Shown: positions 1 to 9,420, counted from the first letter of the stretch. The stretch is 58,417 nt of DNA from Saprospirales bacterium GYS_P2D (GCA_009833045.1 WUUP01000014.1:1-58417), one strand, 5' to 3'. The notes: generated from the sequence alone by a model not told the origin. Made by a program: numbers and translations.

Positions 1-102
1 TAATCACCAAGAACTCAGTGCCTCATCTGATCAATCTGATCATCAAGTCTACAGAGCCCAATGAGTATACGCTCATCATCGATGATGTCACGAGCATCAC
101 AC
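1..102. repeat. Terminal redundancy marking a circular molecule
   Basis: The first 102 bases are identical to the last 102 bases of the window (58316-58417). The overlap falls inside an open reading frame that continues in the same frame from the right end into the left end. This is what an assembler leaves when it linearises a circular replicon. The unique length is therefore 58315 bp. A true direct terminal repeat of a linear phage is possible in principle, but the Rep/ParA backbone and the uninterrupted gene favour a plasmid circle. Confidence 0.93.
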
Positions 103-611
103 CTGCAGGTGTGACAGCTCTCGAAAAGCTCAAGAATCATATGCACATCATCTGTGCAGCTCGACAGGTCAAGATGAGCCAGGCGAGCTTCTTATCCAAC
201 TTCCAGAAGATAGAGATCAAGTCGCTGAATCGCCTGGAGGCGACTCAGTTGATCCTCCAGCATAGCAAGCCGCTCAAGAATCGGATCGAGGATTTTGAGA
301 CTTTTAAGAATCATATCTATGAGCAGACGGGAGGCAATCCACTGTATATCGGTGAGCTCATTGATAGATTCAGCAAAGAGCCAGTGATCAGTGTCGATCA
401 CATACGTGATATACGCCACACAGCTGCGCTCCGAGAGATCGACATGAGTGTACCGATAGTGGTAGCGCTATCGAGCCTGATGGTGCTCCGATACGTAGGA
501 GGAGAGTTTGAGGATGATTCTGGCGCCTTTCGCTTATTTGGAGGGGCGTTTTTACTGTTCGCATTGTTTGCGAGGAGTATATTTACCTATGGGAAGCGGA
601 AGTGGGTGTGA
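1..611 (+). CDS. 3' part of tyrosine recombinase-ATPase-membrane fusion (continues from 57421-58315 across the circle join)
   Basis: These bases encode residues ~300-501 of a 501-residue protein that starts at 57421; the frame is kept through the 102-bp overlap. The part seen here has a Walker B strand (LIIDD, residues 323-327), an ARQ stretch after the next strand and a GGNPLYIGEL motif (~412-421), which is typical of STAND/AAA_16-like ATPases. Two hydrophobic segments follow near residues 449-465 and 477-491, with a basic tail ending KRKWV, so the C terminus is probably anchored in the inner membrane. The window edge makes the gene look truncated; it is not. The final ~100 bp are copied at 9296 and 10720. 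An N-terminal tyrosine recombinase domain joined to a membrane-anchored STAND ATPase is not an architecture I recognise. Confidence 0.85.
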   Translation, partial: ITKNSVPHLINLIIKSTEPNEYTLIIDDVTSITPAGVTALEKLKNHMHIICAARQVKMSQASFLSNFQKIEIKSLNRLEATQLILQHSKPLKNRIEDFETFKNHIYEQTGGNPLYIGELIDRFSKEPVISVDHIRDIRHTAALREIDMSVPIVVALSSLMVLRYVGGEFEDDSGAFRLFGGAFLLFALFARSIFTYGKRKWV

Positions 612-613
612 TG
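512..613 (+). repeat. Master copy of recombinase 3'-end repeat (copy 1 of 3)
   Basis: This is the last ~34 codons of the recombinase-ATPase gene (GGATGATTCTGG to the TGA stop plus ATG), the same region that encodes the second membrane helix. Near-identical stretches occur at 9296-9396 and 10720-10820, both on the plus strand and both directly before a different cargo block. Here the repeat is part of the intact gene and is followed by the metal-efflux cargo. Confidence 0.9.
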
Positions 614-628
614 TAATGCTAAAATATC

Positions 629-636
629 TATTTTTG
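629..636 (+). promoter_or_regulatory. Bacteroidota-type -7 box of the metal-efflux operon
   Basis: TATTTTTG fits the TAnnTTTG -7 consensus used by the Bacteroidota primary sigma factor. It lies 4 bases before the ATG at 641, so the transcript would have almost no leader. No clear TTG was found at the ideal -33 distance, so the call rests on the -7 box and position. Confidence 0.45.
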
Positions 637-640
637 CAGT

Positions 641-1084
641 ATGAATAAACAGGTGTCAAAGCGAGCATTGGGCCTTTTGATGATCTACATGTTTGTAGTG
701 ATTCACCAGGTGTTTGCTCAATCACATCTGAATGATATAACTGTTCAATCAAAGGAACATTTTCACCACCATCATGGTGGTTTCACCGATGTGCATCACG
801 AGCATCAATTTCACATTGGGATATTTCATTTCTTAGGCCACTTACTGGAGAAAGTCAGTCACATAGACGCTGATGTAGATGCTCATCAGATAATGTCGTT
901 CGAGGTATTGTCGATTGATAGAGGTGATTTTGTTATTTCATTCGTTCCATCGAGGAGCATTTTTATCGTAGAGACTAATCATCTTGAGGCCCATGAAGGC
1001 ATTGACCCTCCTGACGATCGTATTCGTATCTCTGAGAGATTCTTCAGTGCCACACCACTTCGTGCGCCACCATCTGCTGTCTAA
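641..1084 (+). CDS. His-rich exported protein, first gene of metal-efflux operon
   Basis: The 147-residue product starts with a signal peptide or membrane segment (GLLMIYMFVVIHQVFAQ) followed by a histidine-rich stretch around residues 41-60 (HFHHHHGG, VHHEHQFH). The tail ends TPLRAPPSAV, a Pro-rich ending often seen in small proteins in front of CusB/CzcB-type adaptors in Bacteroidota. The likely role is periplasmic metal binding or sensing for the RND pump encoded just downstream; this is inferred from composition and context. It is the first gene of a five-gene run to 8150, all on the plus strand. No enzyme motif is visible. Confidence 0.7.
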   Translation: MNKQVSKRALGLLMIYMFVVIHQVFAQSHLNDITVQSKEHFHHHHGGFTDVHHEHQFHIGIFHFLGHLLEKVSHIDADVDAHQIMSFEVLSIDRGDFVISFVPSRSIFIVETNHLEAHEGIDPPDDRIRISERFFSATPLRAPPSAV

Positions 1085-1154
1085 CACAAGGTAATCTGGG
1101 CTTGATAGTAGCCCATAGAAAAATTGAATTTCAGACAACAGATTTAGCAAGAAA

Positions 1155-2714
1155 ATGAAACATACATATTTCGCTGCCATATTGTTGGCAGGGACTCTTT
1201 TTGTGATGGCTTCATGCCACTCGCATGATCACCCACATGATGGTGGTCACTCACATTCACATGATGATCACTCACATGGTGACGAGTCACATGATCATGC
1301 TTCTGACGAACCAGAAGCACTATCCTATACCATTTGGACCGACCAGACAGAGCTTTTTGTCGAGTTTCCTCCATTAGTCGTAGGAGCTGAGAGTCGATTT
1401 GCGGCTCATTTTTCAGACATGAAAACCTTCAAGGCGATCCAGGAGGGTCAGGCAAAAGTATACTTATCAGAAGATGGTCGAGAGATACTGACTGATGGTG
1501 CGGATGCCCCGTCTTCTCCAGGGATATTTCGCCTCGGACTGACACCGACAAAAGCAGGTGTCTATGATCTTGGATTTGTACTGCAGACTTCTCAGATTCA
1601 GGATACCATCATTATCAATACGATAGCCGTCTATCCAGATGCGGAGGAAGCCAAAGCAGCTAATCCGCCACAACCAGAAGGAGACGAGATTTCTTATCTC
1701 AAGGAGCAGGCCTGGAAAGTTGATTTTGGCATTCACCAGGTGAAGCGAGATGATATCCATGAGGTAATCCACACCTCTGGTAGAATACAACCTGTCAAGG
1801 GAGAAGAAAAATTCATTTCAGCTAAAAGCAGTGGTATCGTCTATTTTAAAAGCAAATCCTTACAGGAAGGTAGTACTGTGAGATCTGGTCAAGCTCTTTT
1901 TTCGATTAGTAGCAAAGGATTAGTCAATGCCAATATGGAGGAGAAGTATGAGATTGCTAAAGTGAGAGTTGATCAGGCAAAGGCTGATTTTGAGCGAGCT
2001 GAGAAACTACTGGCAGAACAGATCATCGGACAGAAAGAATACGAAAAGCGAAAAGCTGATTTAGCTGTGGCCGAAGCCGCCTACAAAACCCTGACTACTG
2101 GTAATAATACCAATGGACAAGCAGTCACAGCCTCTATGTCTGGCATCGTCAAAGAAGTGCTGGTCAGTGATGGACAGTATGTCGCAGAAGGAACGCCTTT
2201 AATCAAAATCACCAATAATAGGCGACTCTACATACAGGCAGATCTATCTCAGAAGTATCTACCACAGCTGGCCAAGATACGCAGTGCCAACTTCAAGACG
2301 GCCTATCAAGATCATGTGCAGTCGATCGATGATTACAATGGAAGATTACTATCATATGGCAAGATGATCGATCAGGATCAGAGCTTTATTCCTGTATTAT
2401 TTGAGCTGGACAATGTTCGTGATCTTATCGCTGGTTCTTATGTAGAGCTATTTCTCTTGACGCAGCCGATCTCTCAGGCATTAGTGATTCCTAAGACAGC
2501 ACTGATGCAAGACTACAATACCAAGTATGTCTATGTACAGACTGCTGGGGAGAGTTTCGAAAAAAGAGAACTCAAATTAGGAATCGATGATGGTGTACAT
2601 GTAGAGGTCTTATCAGGTCTGAATGAAGGAGAGTGGATCGTGACTAATGGAGCGTATCAGATCAAGATGGCATCTATGTCATCTGCGATTCCGGCACATG
2701 GACATTCGCATTAA
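1155..2714 (+). CDS. RND efflux periplasmic adaptor (CusB/CzcB-like) with His-rich N-terminus
   Basis: The 519-residue product is a membrane-fusion protein linking the RND pump (5076-8150) to the TolC-like channel (2740-3945). A lipoprotein signal ends at Cys21 (VMASC), so the mature protein is lipid-anchored in the periplasm. Residues ~22-50 are packed with His, Asp and Ser (HSHDHPHDGGHSHSHDDHSH) and would bind divalent or soft metals. An extra ~130-residue domain precedes the adaptor core. From ~170 on the usual order is seen: barrel-sandwich half, coiled-coil hairpin with heptads near residues 260-310, second lipoyl half (GIVKEVLVSDGQYV), beta-barrel and membrane-proximal domain (LNEGEWIVTNGAYQIK). 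The ion is not certain. Confidence 0.9.
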   Translation: MKHTYFAAILLAGTLFVMASCHSHDHPHDGGHSHSHDDHSHGDESHDHASDEPEALSYTIWTDQTELFVEFPPLVVGAESRFAAHFSDMKTFKAIQEGQAKVYLSEDGREILTDGADAPSSPGIFRLGLTPTKAGVYDLGFVLQTSQIQDTIIINTIAVYPDAEEAKAANPPQPEGDEISYLKEQAWKVDFGIHQVKRDDIHEVIHTSGRIQPVKGEEKFISAKSSGIVYFKSKSLQEGSTVRSGQALFSISSKGLVNANMEEKYEIAKVRVDQAKADFERAEKLLAEQIIGQKEYEKRKADLAVAEAAYKTLTTGNNTNGQAVTASMSGIVKEVLVSDGQYVAEGTPLIKITNNRRLYIQADLSQKYLPQLAKIRSANFKTAYQDHVQSIDDYNGRLLSYGKMIDQDQSFIPVLFELDNVRDLIAGSYVELFLLTQPISQALVIPKTALMQDYNTKYVYVQTAGESFEKRELKLGIDDGVHVEVLSGLNEGEWIVTNGAYQIKMASMSSAIPAHGHSH

Positions 2715-2739
2715 TTCACTGACTCTAAATCAACGTATT

Positions 2740-3945
2740 ATGATACATAATAAAACGCTAAAAGAGTGCGTGAGCTATATCCTGATCACTATGCTCTCTC
2801 TATCGCTCTTTGGCCAGGAGAAGGCTATCACTCTGGATGAAGCGATAGCGTTGGCACGAGAAGAGTATGTGGGCCTGGAGCGTGATCGTCTTCTGATCAG
2901 TAAGTATGAAAAACTGGCTTCTGTAGGTCTGCCATCTCAGCCCACTCAGCTCTATATCTCTGGAGAAGAGTTTGGCTCCAATGGTCAGACAGGAGTACAC
3001 TCCCTCAATATTCAGCAAAACTTTTATCTACCCAAAGCATCGGAGGCACAGCAGGAGTACTATCAGCGTAGCGCCATCTTGGCTGAAAGGCAAATGGCAC
3101 TGACAGATCGAGAGTTGGCTCGTCAAGTGCAGTTGGCTTACTATCAGCTGCAGTATACTACAGAAGCCATGGAGATAATGGATGAAAATGTACAGCTGTA
3201 TAGTGACTTTTTGGAAATGACGACTACTCAGCTGACCACAGGAGAGACGGGGAGACTACCACAGCTCGCAGCTCGATCGAGATTAGGGCAGGCGCAGCTC
3301 GAGTATCAGCATGCTACTGAGTCCTATGACATGTCGCTGTCGCTATTCAATCAGTGGCTGTCTACAGAGACAGACTACACCACTGTGGGTACTTTGACTC
3401 TATCGGAGGAAATAGAGAGTGTTTGGCAGGATGACAATCCTCATCTGCAAATCATACAGGCTCAGCAAGAGCTGGCTCAAGCCAATATTGAGACCCAAAA
3501 GGCACAACTGCTGCCACAGATCAATTCGGGATTGAAACTGCAGAATGCATTTGGTAATTTTCCTCTATTTGGCTATCAGGTTGGTGTCAATGTCCCCTTG
3601 TTTAAGAAAGCATATGAAGGAAGGATCCAGGCGGCCGAGATAGAGACACAAGTACAGACGGCAGCACTGCGTACAGAAGAGCAAAAACTACAGCGGACAC
3701 TTAATGAGATACGCTATCGTATGGAGCACCAGAGACATACGCTGAGCTATCTGACAGAAGAGCTGAGACCCTTACTTGATGAGCAGAGCCAGGTCAATCT
3801 CCAAGCCTATAGAGAGGGTGAGATCGGCTATCTCGAGTATTTGGACAGCTTAGAGCAGATCGTCCAAGCCAAACAACAATATTTAGAAGCCCTGTACAAG
3901 TATCATCTGCTGAAAGCAGAAAAGGACTATTGGACAGGCAGATAA
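2740..3945 (+). CDS. TolC-like outer-membrane efflux protein
   Basis: The product has 401 residues from the ATG at 2740, which gives a normal signal peptide (ILITMLSLSLFGQ); an in-frame extension to 2647 would overlap the adaptor gene and spoils the signal, so I rejected it. The mature start has the usual ITLDEAIALA motif of outer-membrane efflux proteins, and two long helical, Gln/Ala-rich repeats with LPQI and GVNVPLF strands follow, as in CusC/CzcC. It forms the outer-membrane channel of the tripartite pump. The spacing of 25 bp to the adaptor gene indicates one transcript. Confidence 0.9.
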   Translation: MIHNKTLKECVSYILITMLSLSLFGQEKAITLDEAIALAREEYVGLERDRLLISKYEKLASVGLPSQPTQLYISGEEFGSNGQTGVHSLNIQQNFYLPKASEAQQEYYQRSAILAERQMALTDRELARQVQLAYYQLQYTTEAMEIMDENVQLYSDFLEMTTTQLTTGETGRLPQLAARSRLGQAQLEYQHATESYDMSLSLFNQWLSTETDYTTVGTLTLSEEIESVWQDDNPHLQIIQAQQELAQANIETQKAQLLPQINSGLKLQNAFGNFPLFGYQVGVNVPLFKKAYEGRIQAAEIETQVQTAALRTEEQKLQRTLNEIRYRMEHQRHTLSYLTEELRPLLDEQSQVNLQAYREGEIGYLEYLDSLEQIVQAKQQYLEALYKYHLLKAEKDYWTGR

Positions 3946-3979
3946 TTGATTCAATCTATATCATTTTAAAAAAATCATA

Positions 3980-5047
3980 ATGAAAAATATAATCTTCTTA
4001 TTGGCAGCTTTTATCATTCTTAGCAGCCATGATATGTTCCTCAAATTGGGTACATATTTTCTACAACCTAATACTCCGTCGACAATCAAATTATACAATG
4101 GCACTTTTGACAAAAGTGAGAATGTAATCGCCCGAAACCGGATGAATGATGTCAGCATGGTGGTCAATGGCAGTCGAACTCAGATAGATTCCTCTCAATG
4201 GACAGAACTGAATAATGTCACCATATTAAACTTCACTACTGGTGAGGCAGGTACTTATGTCGCTGGGATCTCTACCAATCCTAATAATATTGAATTGAGT
4301 GCAGAGGACTTCAATGAATATCTGGATCATGATGGTGTATTGGATATGCTGGACTGGCGCAAACAGAATAATGCGATGGATCAACCTGCCGTAGAGAGGT
4401 ATTCTAAACATGTAAAGACCATTTTTCAAGTAGGAAATCAAATGTCCCCTGATTGGGAAACCATCTTGGGATATCCCATTGAGTTTGTACCACTCAGCAA
4501 TCCTTATGAAGCCCATACGGGCGATGATTTGTCAGTTCAATTGCTATGGAAAGGCAAGCCACTCCCTAATCAATTGGTGTATGTAGGATCTGATGCTGAT
4601 GCACATGGCCATAGTCACGATAGCGGTGATGCTCATTCGCATGAGACAGAGCATGATCATGCGGATGGCCACGATCATGATCACGATACAGCCCATAGCC
4701 ACGAGCATGAGGCAGCTGCTACAGATGCACATCATCATGATGCGACAGCACTACGCACCAATGCAGAGGGGATCGTCACTATGAATTTATCCAGTGAAGG
4801 TCAGTGGTATTTACGCACCATTCACATGGAGCAAATCCAGGAGGCTGGGTTGACTCATGAATCCAATTGGGCCACATTGACCTTTGAACTGGGGCATGGC
4901 CACAGCCATGCAGATGGCGATCACAGCCATGATCACGGCGCAGTACAAAGTCAGAATACTCCTTTCTGGTTGTATGGATTGGGAGGATTGCTATTAGCCG
5001 CACTCCTGTTGTATCTCTGGAAGCGAAAAAACTTGAATCTCAGGTAG
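3980..5047 (+). CDS. DUF4198-like periplasmic protein with His-rich linker and C-terminal membrane anchor
   Basis: The 355-residue product has an N-terminal signal segment followed by SSHDMFLKLGTYFLQPN, typical of DUF4198 proteins, which are found beside nickel, cobalt or other metal transporters. Residues ~205-255 and ~307-320 are rich in His, Asp and Glu (HGHSHDSGDAHSHE, HADGDHSHDHG). The C terminus has one membrane helix (FWLYGLGGLLLAALLLYLW) and a short basic tail, so the bulk faces the periplasm. It sits between channel and pump genes and probably delivers or buffers metal at the pump. The family assignment is by resemblance; the function is inferred from context. Confidence 0.75.
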   Translation: MKNIIFLLAAFIILSSHDMFLKLGTYFLQPNTPSTIKLYNGTFDKSENVIARNRMNDVSMVVNGSRTQIDSSQWTELNNVTILNFTTGEAGTYVAGISTNPNNIELSAEDFNEYLDHDGVLDMLDWRKQNNAMDQPAVERYSKHVKTIFQVGNQMSPDWETILGYPIEFVPLSNPYEAHTGDDLSVQLLWKGKPLPNQLVYVGSDADAHGHSHDSGDAHSHETEHDHADGHDHDHDTAHSHEHEAAATDAHHHDATALRTNAEGIVTMNLSSEGQWYLRTIHMEQIQEAGLTHESNWATLTFELGHGHSHADGDHSHDHGAVQSQNTPFWLYGLGGLLLAALLLYLWKRKNLNLR

Positions 5048-5075
5048 TATGTGACCCTTTTAAAAAAGTAAATAG

Positions 5076-8000
5076 ATGTTAAATCGAATTATAAATTTTT
5101 CCTTGCAAAACCGCTTGATTGTTTTGGCGGCTTTTGCATTTATCATGGTCATGGGGACCTACATCGCCACAGAGATGGACGTAGATGTATTTCCAGATCT
5201 GACAGCTCCGACAGTGACGGTACTGACGGAAGCACACGGCATGGCTACCGAGGAAGTGGAGAAGCTGGTCAGCTTCCCTATCGAGTCAGCGCTCAATGGA
5301 GCTCCCGCTATGCGACGTATCAGATCTTCATCAGCGATGGGGATCTCTATCGTGTGGGCAGAGTTTGAATGGGGTACTGATATCTACAAGGCCCGGCAGA
5401 TAGTAGCTGAAAAACTGGCCACTATCGAGGGTAAACTGCCAGATGGTGTCGAAAGCCCTACCCTGGCACCGATCTCATCCATCATGGGAGAGGTCATGCT
5501 CATGAGTGTATCATCAGATAGCATAGCCCCCATGGAGCTGCGCTCTATCGCCGACTGGACACTACGTCCTCAGTTACTGGGTATCAGCGGTGTCGCTCAG
5601 GTGATGGTCATCGGAGGAGATTTCAAAGAGTATCAGGTCTTAGCCTCTCAGGATAAGATGAAGTATTTTGATGTCTCTTTAGCCGAATTAGAAGAAGCCG
5701 TAGCTGCCTCTACAGAAAATGCATCTGGAGGATTCATCAATCAGTATGGCACTCAGTACATCATCCAAGGAGAAGGGCGTACTAACTCCGTCAGTGAGAT
5801 CGGTCAGACCCTCATCAAGCGAAAAGGTACTACGCCTATCAAAATCGAGGACGTAGCGGAGGTCACCATTGGAGCAGCTCCTAAAATCGGTGATGCCGCA
5901 GTCAATGGGAAACCTTCCGTCATACTGACGGTGATGAAGCAGCCCAATGCGAATACCCTCAAGCTCACAGAACGTATCGATGAGACAATGGCAGCCGTGC
6001 AAAAGCAGCTACCTGCAGCCGTATCTCTTAATACACACATATTCAGACAGTCCAACTTCATACAAGCATCAATAGACAATCTACAGCGCACACTACTCGA
6101 AGGTGCCATATTTGTCAGTATAGTCTTATTCTTGTTTTTACTCAATTGGCGGACGACAGCCATATCTCTCATAGCGATACCTGTATCCCTTTTGGTCACG
6201 ATTATCTTCTTGCGACTGTTTGGATTCACGATCAATACGATGAGTCTGGGAGGGATGGCTATCGCCATTGGAGCACTGGTAGATGATGCCATCATCGATG
6301 TAGAAAATATCTTTAAACGGCTCAGAGAGAATAGCGCACTACCAGCAGCAGACCGACGACCGGCTCTCCAGATCATATTTGATGCCTCCAGTGAGATACG
6401 TAACTCGATATTGATCGCCACGCTGATTATCATAGCTGCTTTTGTGCCATTGTTTTTCCTGAGTGGAATGGAAGGGCGACTATTGCAGCCATTAGGGATT
6501 TCGTTTATCGTAGCCATTTTCACCTCATTATTTGTGGCCGTCACATTGACGCCAGTATTGAGTAGTTTTTGGCTCACTGATGATCGACGACTGCAGCGTC
6601 AGGCTCGAGGCAGCTGGGTGGAGCGATCGGTGTCGTCACTCTATCGGCGAGTATTGGACCTCGTCGTGCGGATCCCTCGTATCGTCATCCTTGTGGCGAT
6701 CATCCTGTTTGGTATATCGATGTGGTTGATGACAGGATTAGGACGTAGTTTCTTACCAGAGTTCAATGAGGGATCTCTCGTCATCAGTGTAGTGACGCCA
6801 CCAGGCACATCGCTGGAAGAATCCAATAAGACTGGACGTCTCGTCGAAGAAATCATGATGGCTATGCCAGAAGTGAGTCAGACCTCAAGGAGGACAGGAC
6901 GGGCAGAGCTGGATGAGCATGCCCAGGGGATCAATGCTTCAGAGGTAGATGTACCATTTACCCTGACCGATCGGGATGAGGAGAGCTTTTTAGAAGATGT
7001 CAGAGATCAACTCGCTATGGTAGCGGGAGCTAATATCACCATAGGCCAACCGATAGCGCATAGGATCGATCATATGCTATCAGGGACACGAGCTAATATT
7101 GCCATCAAGATATTTGGATCAGATCTCAATCGACTGTTAGAATTAGCTAATCAAGTCAAGCGACAGATAGAGTCAGTAGATGGATTAGCAGATCTGAATG
7201 TGGAGCAGCAGATAGAGGTACAGCAGCTGCGCATCACGCCTAATCGGACGATGCTGGCGCAGTATGGTATCAGACTGGGCGATTTTATGGAGTTCATCGA
7301 TATAGCATTCGCTGGCGAAAAAGTCGGACAAGTCTATGAAGGACAGCGTAGCTATGATCTGGTCGTCAGATATGATGAGGATCAGCGGGATACGGCCGAG
7401 GCTATCGAAAATGCACTCATCGATACACCTGATGGAGAGAAGATACCGCTACATTATGTAGCTCAGGTCGATGTATCTGCTCACCCCTACTCTGTCGATA
7501 GAGAGAATGTCCAGCGAAAAATAGTCGTATCTGCTAATGTCGCAGGTCGTGATCTCAGGAGTGTGGTCAATGATATACAGACGACTGTAGAGCAGACCAT
7601 CGACCTACCGGACAACTATCGGGTAGAGTATGGCGGACAGTTTGAGAGTGAGCAGCGAGCTACTCGATTGCTACTGATCACCTCTATAGGAGCATTGATC
7701 GTGATCTTCTTTTTGCTCTATATGGAGTTTCAGAGTCTGAGCTTAGCCAGTATTGTACTGCTCAATCTACCACTGGCGCTCATCGGAGGCGTATTCATCG
7801 TCTACTTCAGCTCTGGTATCATTTCTATAGCCTCTACGATAGGCTTTATCAGTTTATTTGGTATCGCTGCTCGCAATGGGATCTTATTGGTCAGTAGATA
7901 CCAGTCCCTTGAGCAGGAGGGCAAGAGCCTACGTGATACGATCATCGAGGGCTCACTTGATCGACTGAATCCGATCCTGATGACAGCACTCACGACAGGA

Positions 8001-8150
8001 TTGGCATTGATCCCATTAGCATTGGCCAGTGGTCAGGCAGGCAATGAGATACAAAGCCCGATGGCGGTGGTGATCCTTGGAGGATTGATCAGTTCTACTT
8101 TTCTCAATCTGATGGTGATACCCGCTATCTTCTCATTGAGAAAATCGTAA
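5076..8150 (+). CDS. Heavy-metal RND efflux pump (CusA/CzcA family)
   Basis: The 1024-residue product has the full length and order of HME-RND permeases: first membrane helix, porter loops with VFPDLTAPTVTVLTEA and a VEKLVSFPIESALNG segment, helices 2-6, second porter domain and helices 8-12 ending near the C terminus. Helix 4 (~residues 391-415) reads GGMAIAIGALVDDAIIDVEN, holding the proton-relay Asp and Glu. It resembles the CusA-like AIG..VD form more than the DFG..VDG form of CzcA, hinting at Cu/Ag or a mixed ion, but this is only an inference. It is the last gene of the operon, followed by a strong terminator at 8175-8215. Confidence 0.93.
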   Translation: MLNRIINFSLQNRLIVLAAFAFIMVMGTYIATEMDVDVFPDLTAPTVTVLTEAHGMATEEVEKLVSFPIESALNGAPAMRRIRSSSAMGISIVWAEFEWGTDIYKARQIVAEKLATIEGKLPDGVESPTLAPISSIMGEVMLMSVSSDSIAPMELRSIADWTLRPQLLGISGVAQVMVIGGDFKEYQVLASQDKMKYFDVSLAELEEAVAASTENASGGFINQYGTQYIIQGEGRTNSVSEIGQTLIKRKGTTPIKIEDVAEVTIGAAPKIGDAAVNGKPSVILTVMKQPNANTLKLTERIDETMAAVQKQLPAAVSLNTHIFRQSNFIQASIDNLQRTLLEGAIFVSIVLFLFLLNWRTTAISLIAIPVSLLVTIIFLRLFGFTINTMSLGGMAIAIGALVDDAIIDVENIFKRLRENSALPAADRRPALQIIFDASSEIRNSILIATLIIIAAFVPLFFLSGMEGRLLQPLGISFIVAIFTSLFVAVTLTPVLSSFWLTDDRRLQRQARGSWVERSVSSLYRRVLDLVVRIPRIVILVAIILFGISMWLMTGLGRSFLPEFNEGSLVISVVTPPGTSLEESNKTGRLVEEIMMAMPEVSQTSRRTGRAELDEHAQGINASEVDVPFTLTDRDEESFLEDVRDQLAMVAGANITIGQPIAHRIDHMLSGTRANIAIKIFGSDLNRLLELANQVKRQIESVDGLADLNVEQQIEVQQLRITPNRTMLAQYGIRLGDFMEFIDIAFAGEKVGQVYEGQRSYDLVVRYDEDQRDTAEAIENALIDTPDGEKIPLHYVAQVDVSAHPYSVDRENVQRKIVVSANVAGRDLRSVVNDIQTTVEQTIDLPDNYRVEYGGQFESEQRATRLLLITSIGALIVIFFLLYMEFQSLSLASIVLLNLPLALIGGVFIVYFSSGIISIASTIGFISLFGIAARNGILLVSRYQSLEQEGKSLRDTIIEGSLDRLNPILMTALTTGLALIPLALASGQAGNEIQSPMAVVILGGLISSTFLNLMVIPAIFSLRKS

Positions 8151-8174
8151 ATCCTTAGACCTTGATATATTGGA

Positions 8175-8215
8175 GTGTGGTGATACCTGATAGTAGGTGT
8201 CACCACACTTATTAT
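8175..8215 (+). terminator. Intrinsic terminator of the metal-efflux operon
   Basis: A perfect 14-bp stem (GTGTGGTGATACCT / AGGTGTCACCACAC, 8175-8188 with 8195-8208, 6-base loop) is followed by TTATTATAATTTT. It closes the transcript 25 bases after the pump stop codon. Confidence 0.8.
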
Positions 8216-8330
8216 AATTTTGACAGGAGCACTTCAGACGATATGAGAGGATTCGTATCTGTATAGGATAGATACCTCTTATCAGATTCGTATGATCTCG
8301 TTCGTATATTATTGATCATGACATATACAT

Positions 8331-9275
8331 ATGGATAGTCTCACACAGGCAGCATTAGGAGCGGCTATAGGACATGCTACATTGGGTAGATATATAGGCA
8401 GGAGAGGTATGATCCTGGGAGCTGTAGTAGCTACCATCCCTGATCTCGATGTAGCATTATATCTCTGCTATGATCGGTTTGACATGCTGAGTATTCATCG
8501 AGGATACAGTCATTCGATACTGTTTTGCCTATTGTTATCTATAGTATTGACCTTAGTTTTTAAGAGGATAAGACGGCGTACGGATATACCACTATTCAGA
8601 CTTTGGCTTTTTCATTTATTAGCCTTGACGACCCATCCGCTACTGGATGCCTTCACAGCATATGGGACACAGCTATTCTTGCCATTTTCAGATTGTAGAT
8701 TTGGATGGGATAGTATCAATGTGGTCGATCCGATCTATACTCTACCGCTGATAGCAGGCCTTATGGCTGCGATGTATTTTGAGCGTAGCTCTCTCAATCT
8801 CTTGGGATTAGCACTGAGTAGTATATATCTACTCAGTACACTTTTTATCAAAGATAGGATCACCGATCGGCTCCTCAGAGATCTGACCGCAGAGCATGTC
8901 GATCATATAGATATAGCTACCATCCCTGTCGGAGTGGCCAGCCTACATTGGTATGGTATGGCGAGAGACGAGCAGCGACTATATCTCAAGAAGTACGCTT
9001 TGCTTGATGATAGCACGGATGCCTTTCAGGTATTTGATCGTAATGAGGAGCTACTGGACCTTTTGACTATTGAGCAAAGTGAGGTGATGAGGTGGTTTGC
9101 AAAGGGATTTTACACAGTATCAAAAGAAGGAAACGATCTCATATTCTATAATTTGCAGGTAGATATGAGAGGCGTGGTGCATACAGATTCGATATATGCA
9201 CCCACTGTAGGGTACTTCAGATTTTCTGAGAGTGGTGATGGCACATATGAGTATGGATCAGGATCACATGACTGA
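8331..9275 (+). CDS. YdjM-like membrane-bound metal-dependent hydrolase (paralogue 1)
   Basis: The 314-residue product begins MDSLTQAALGAAIGHATLG and has PDLDVALYL and HRGYSHS motifs, which fit the metal-binding Asp/His of the YdjM (DUF457) family of inner-membrane predicted hydrolases. Several hydrophobic segments occur in the first ~190 residues; the C-terminal ~120 residues are soluble. The substrate is unknown for the family. A second full-length relative with the same start (MDSLTQ) is encoded on the minus strand at 43063-44073, and a more distant one at 12044-13375. It is separated from the efflux operon by a terminator, so it is probably transcribed alone and is the last gene of cargo block 1. 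Confidence 0.8.
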   Translation: MDSLTQAALGAAIGHATLGRYIGRRGMILGAVVATIPDLDVALYLCYDRFDMLSIHRGYSHSILFCLLLSIVLTLVFKRIRRRTDIPLFRLWLFHLLALTTHPLLDAFTAYGTQLFLPFSDCRFGWDSINVVDPIYTLPLIAGLMAAMYFERSSLNLLGLALSSIYLLSTLFIKDRITDRLLRDLTAEHVDHIDIATIPVGVASLHWYGMARDEQRLYLKKYALLDDSTDAFQVFDRNEELLDLLTIEQSEVMRWFAKGFYTVSKEGNDLIFYNLQVDMRGVVHTDSIYAPTVGYFRFSESGDGTYEYGSGSHD

Positions 9276-9295
9276 TAGTCAGGAGTCATGATTTA

Positions 9296-9396
9296 GGATG
9301 ATTCTGGAGCTTTCGACTATTTGGAGCGGCGTTTTTGCTGTTCGCTTTGTTTGCGAGGAGTATATTTACCTATGGGAAGAGGAAGTGGGTGTGATG
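9296..9396 (+). repeat. Recombinase 3'-end repeat (copy 2 of 3)
   Basis: This ~101-bp stretch matches 512-613 with scattered substitutions and one single-base deletion that shifts the frame (GCC to GC after TCTGGA), so it cannot be a working gene end. It starts 20 bp after the YdjM-like stop codon and directly precedes the GLPGLI block. It is a boundary scar of the kind left by recombination at the 3' end of the recombinase gene. Confidence 0.88.
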
Positions 9397-9420
9397 GGGA
9401 AAAGCAAAGGCGGATTGAAT

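Noticed and set aside
4593-4784. Met-rich plus-strand protein in the DUF4198 gene
   Set aside because: It is the out-of-frame reading of CATGAT-type His/Asp codons of the real gene.
5804-6577. 257-residue minus-strand gene
   Set aside because: It lies wholly opposite the well-supported RND pump gene and has no family features.
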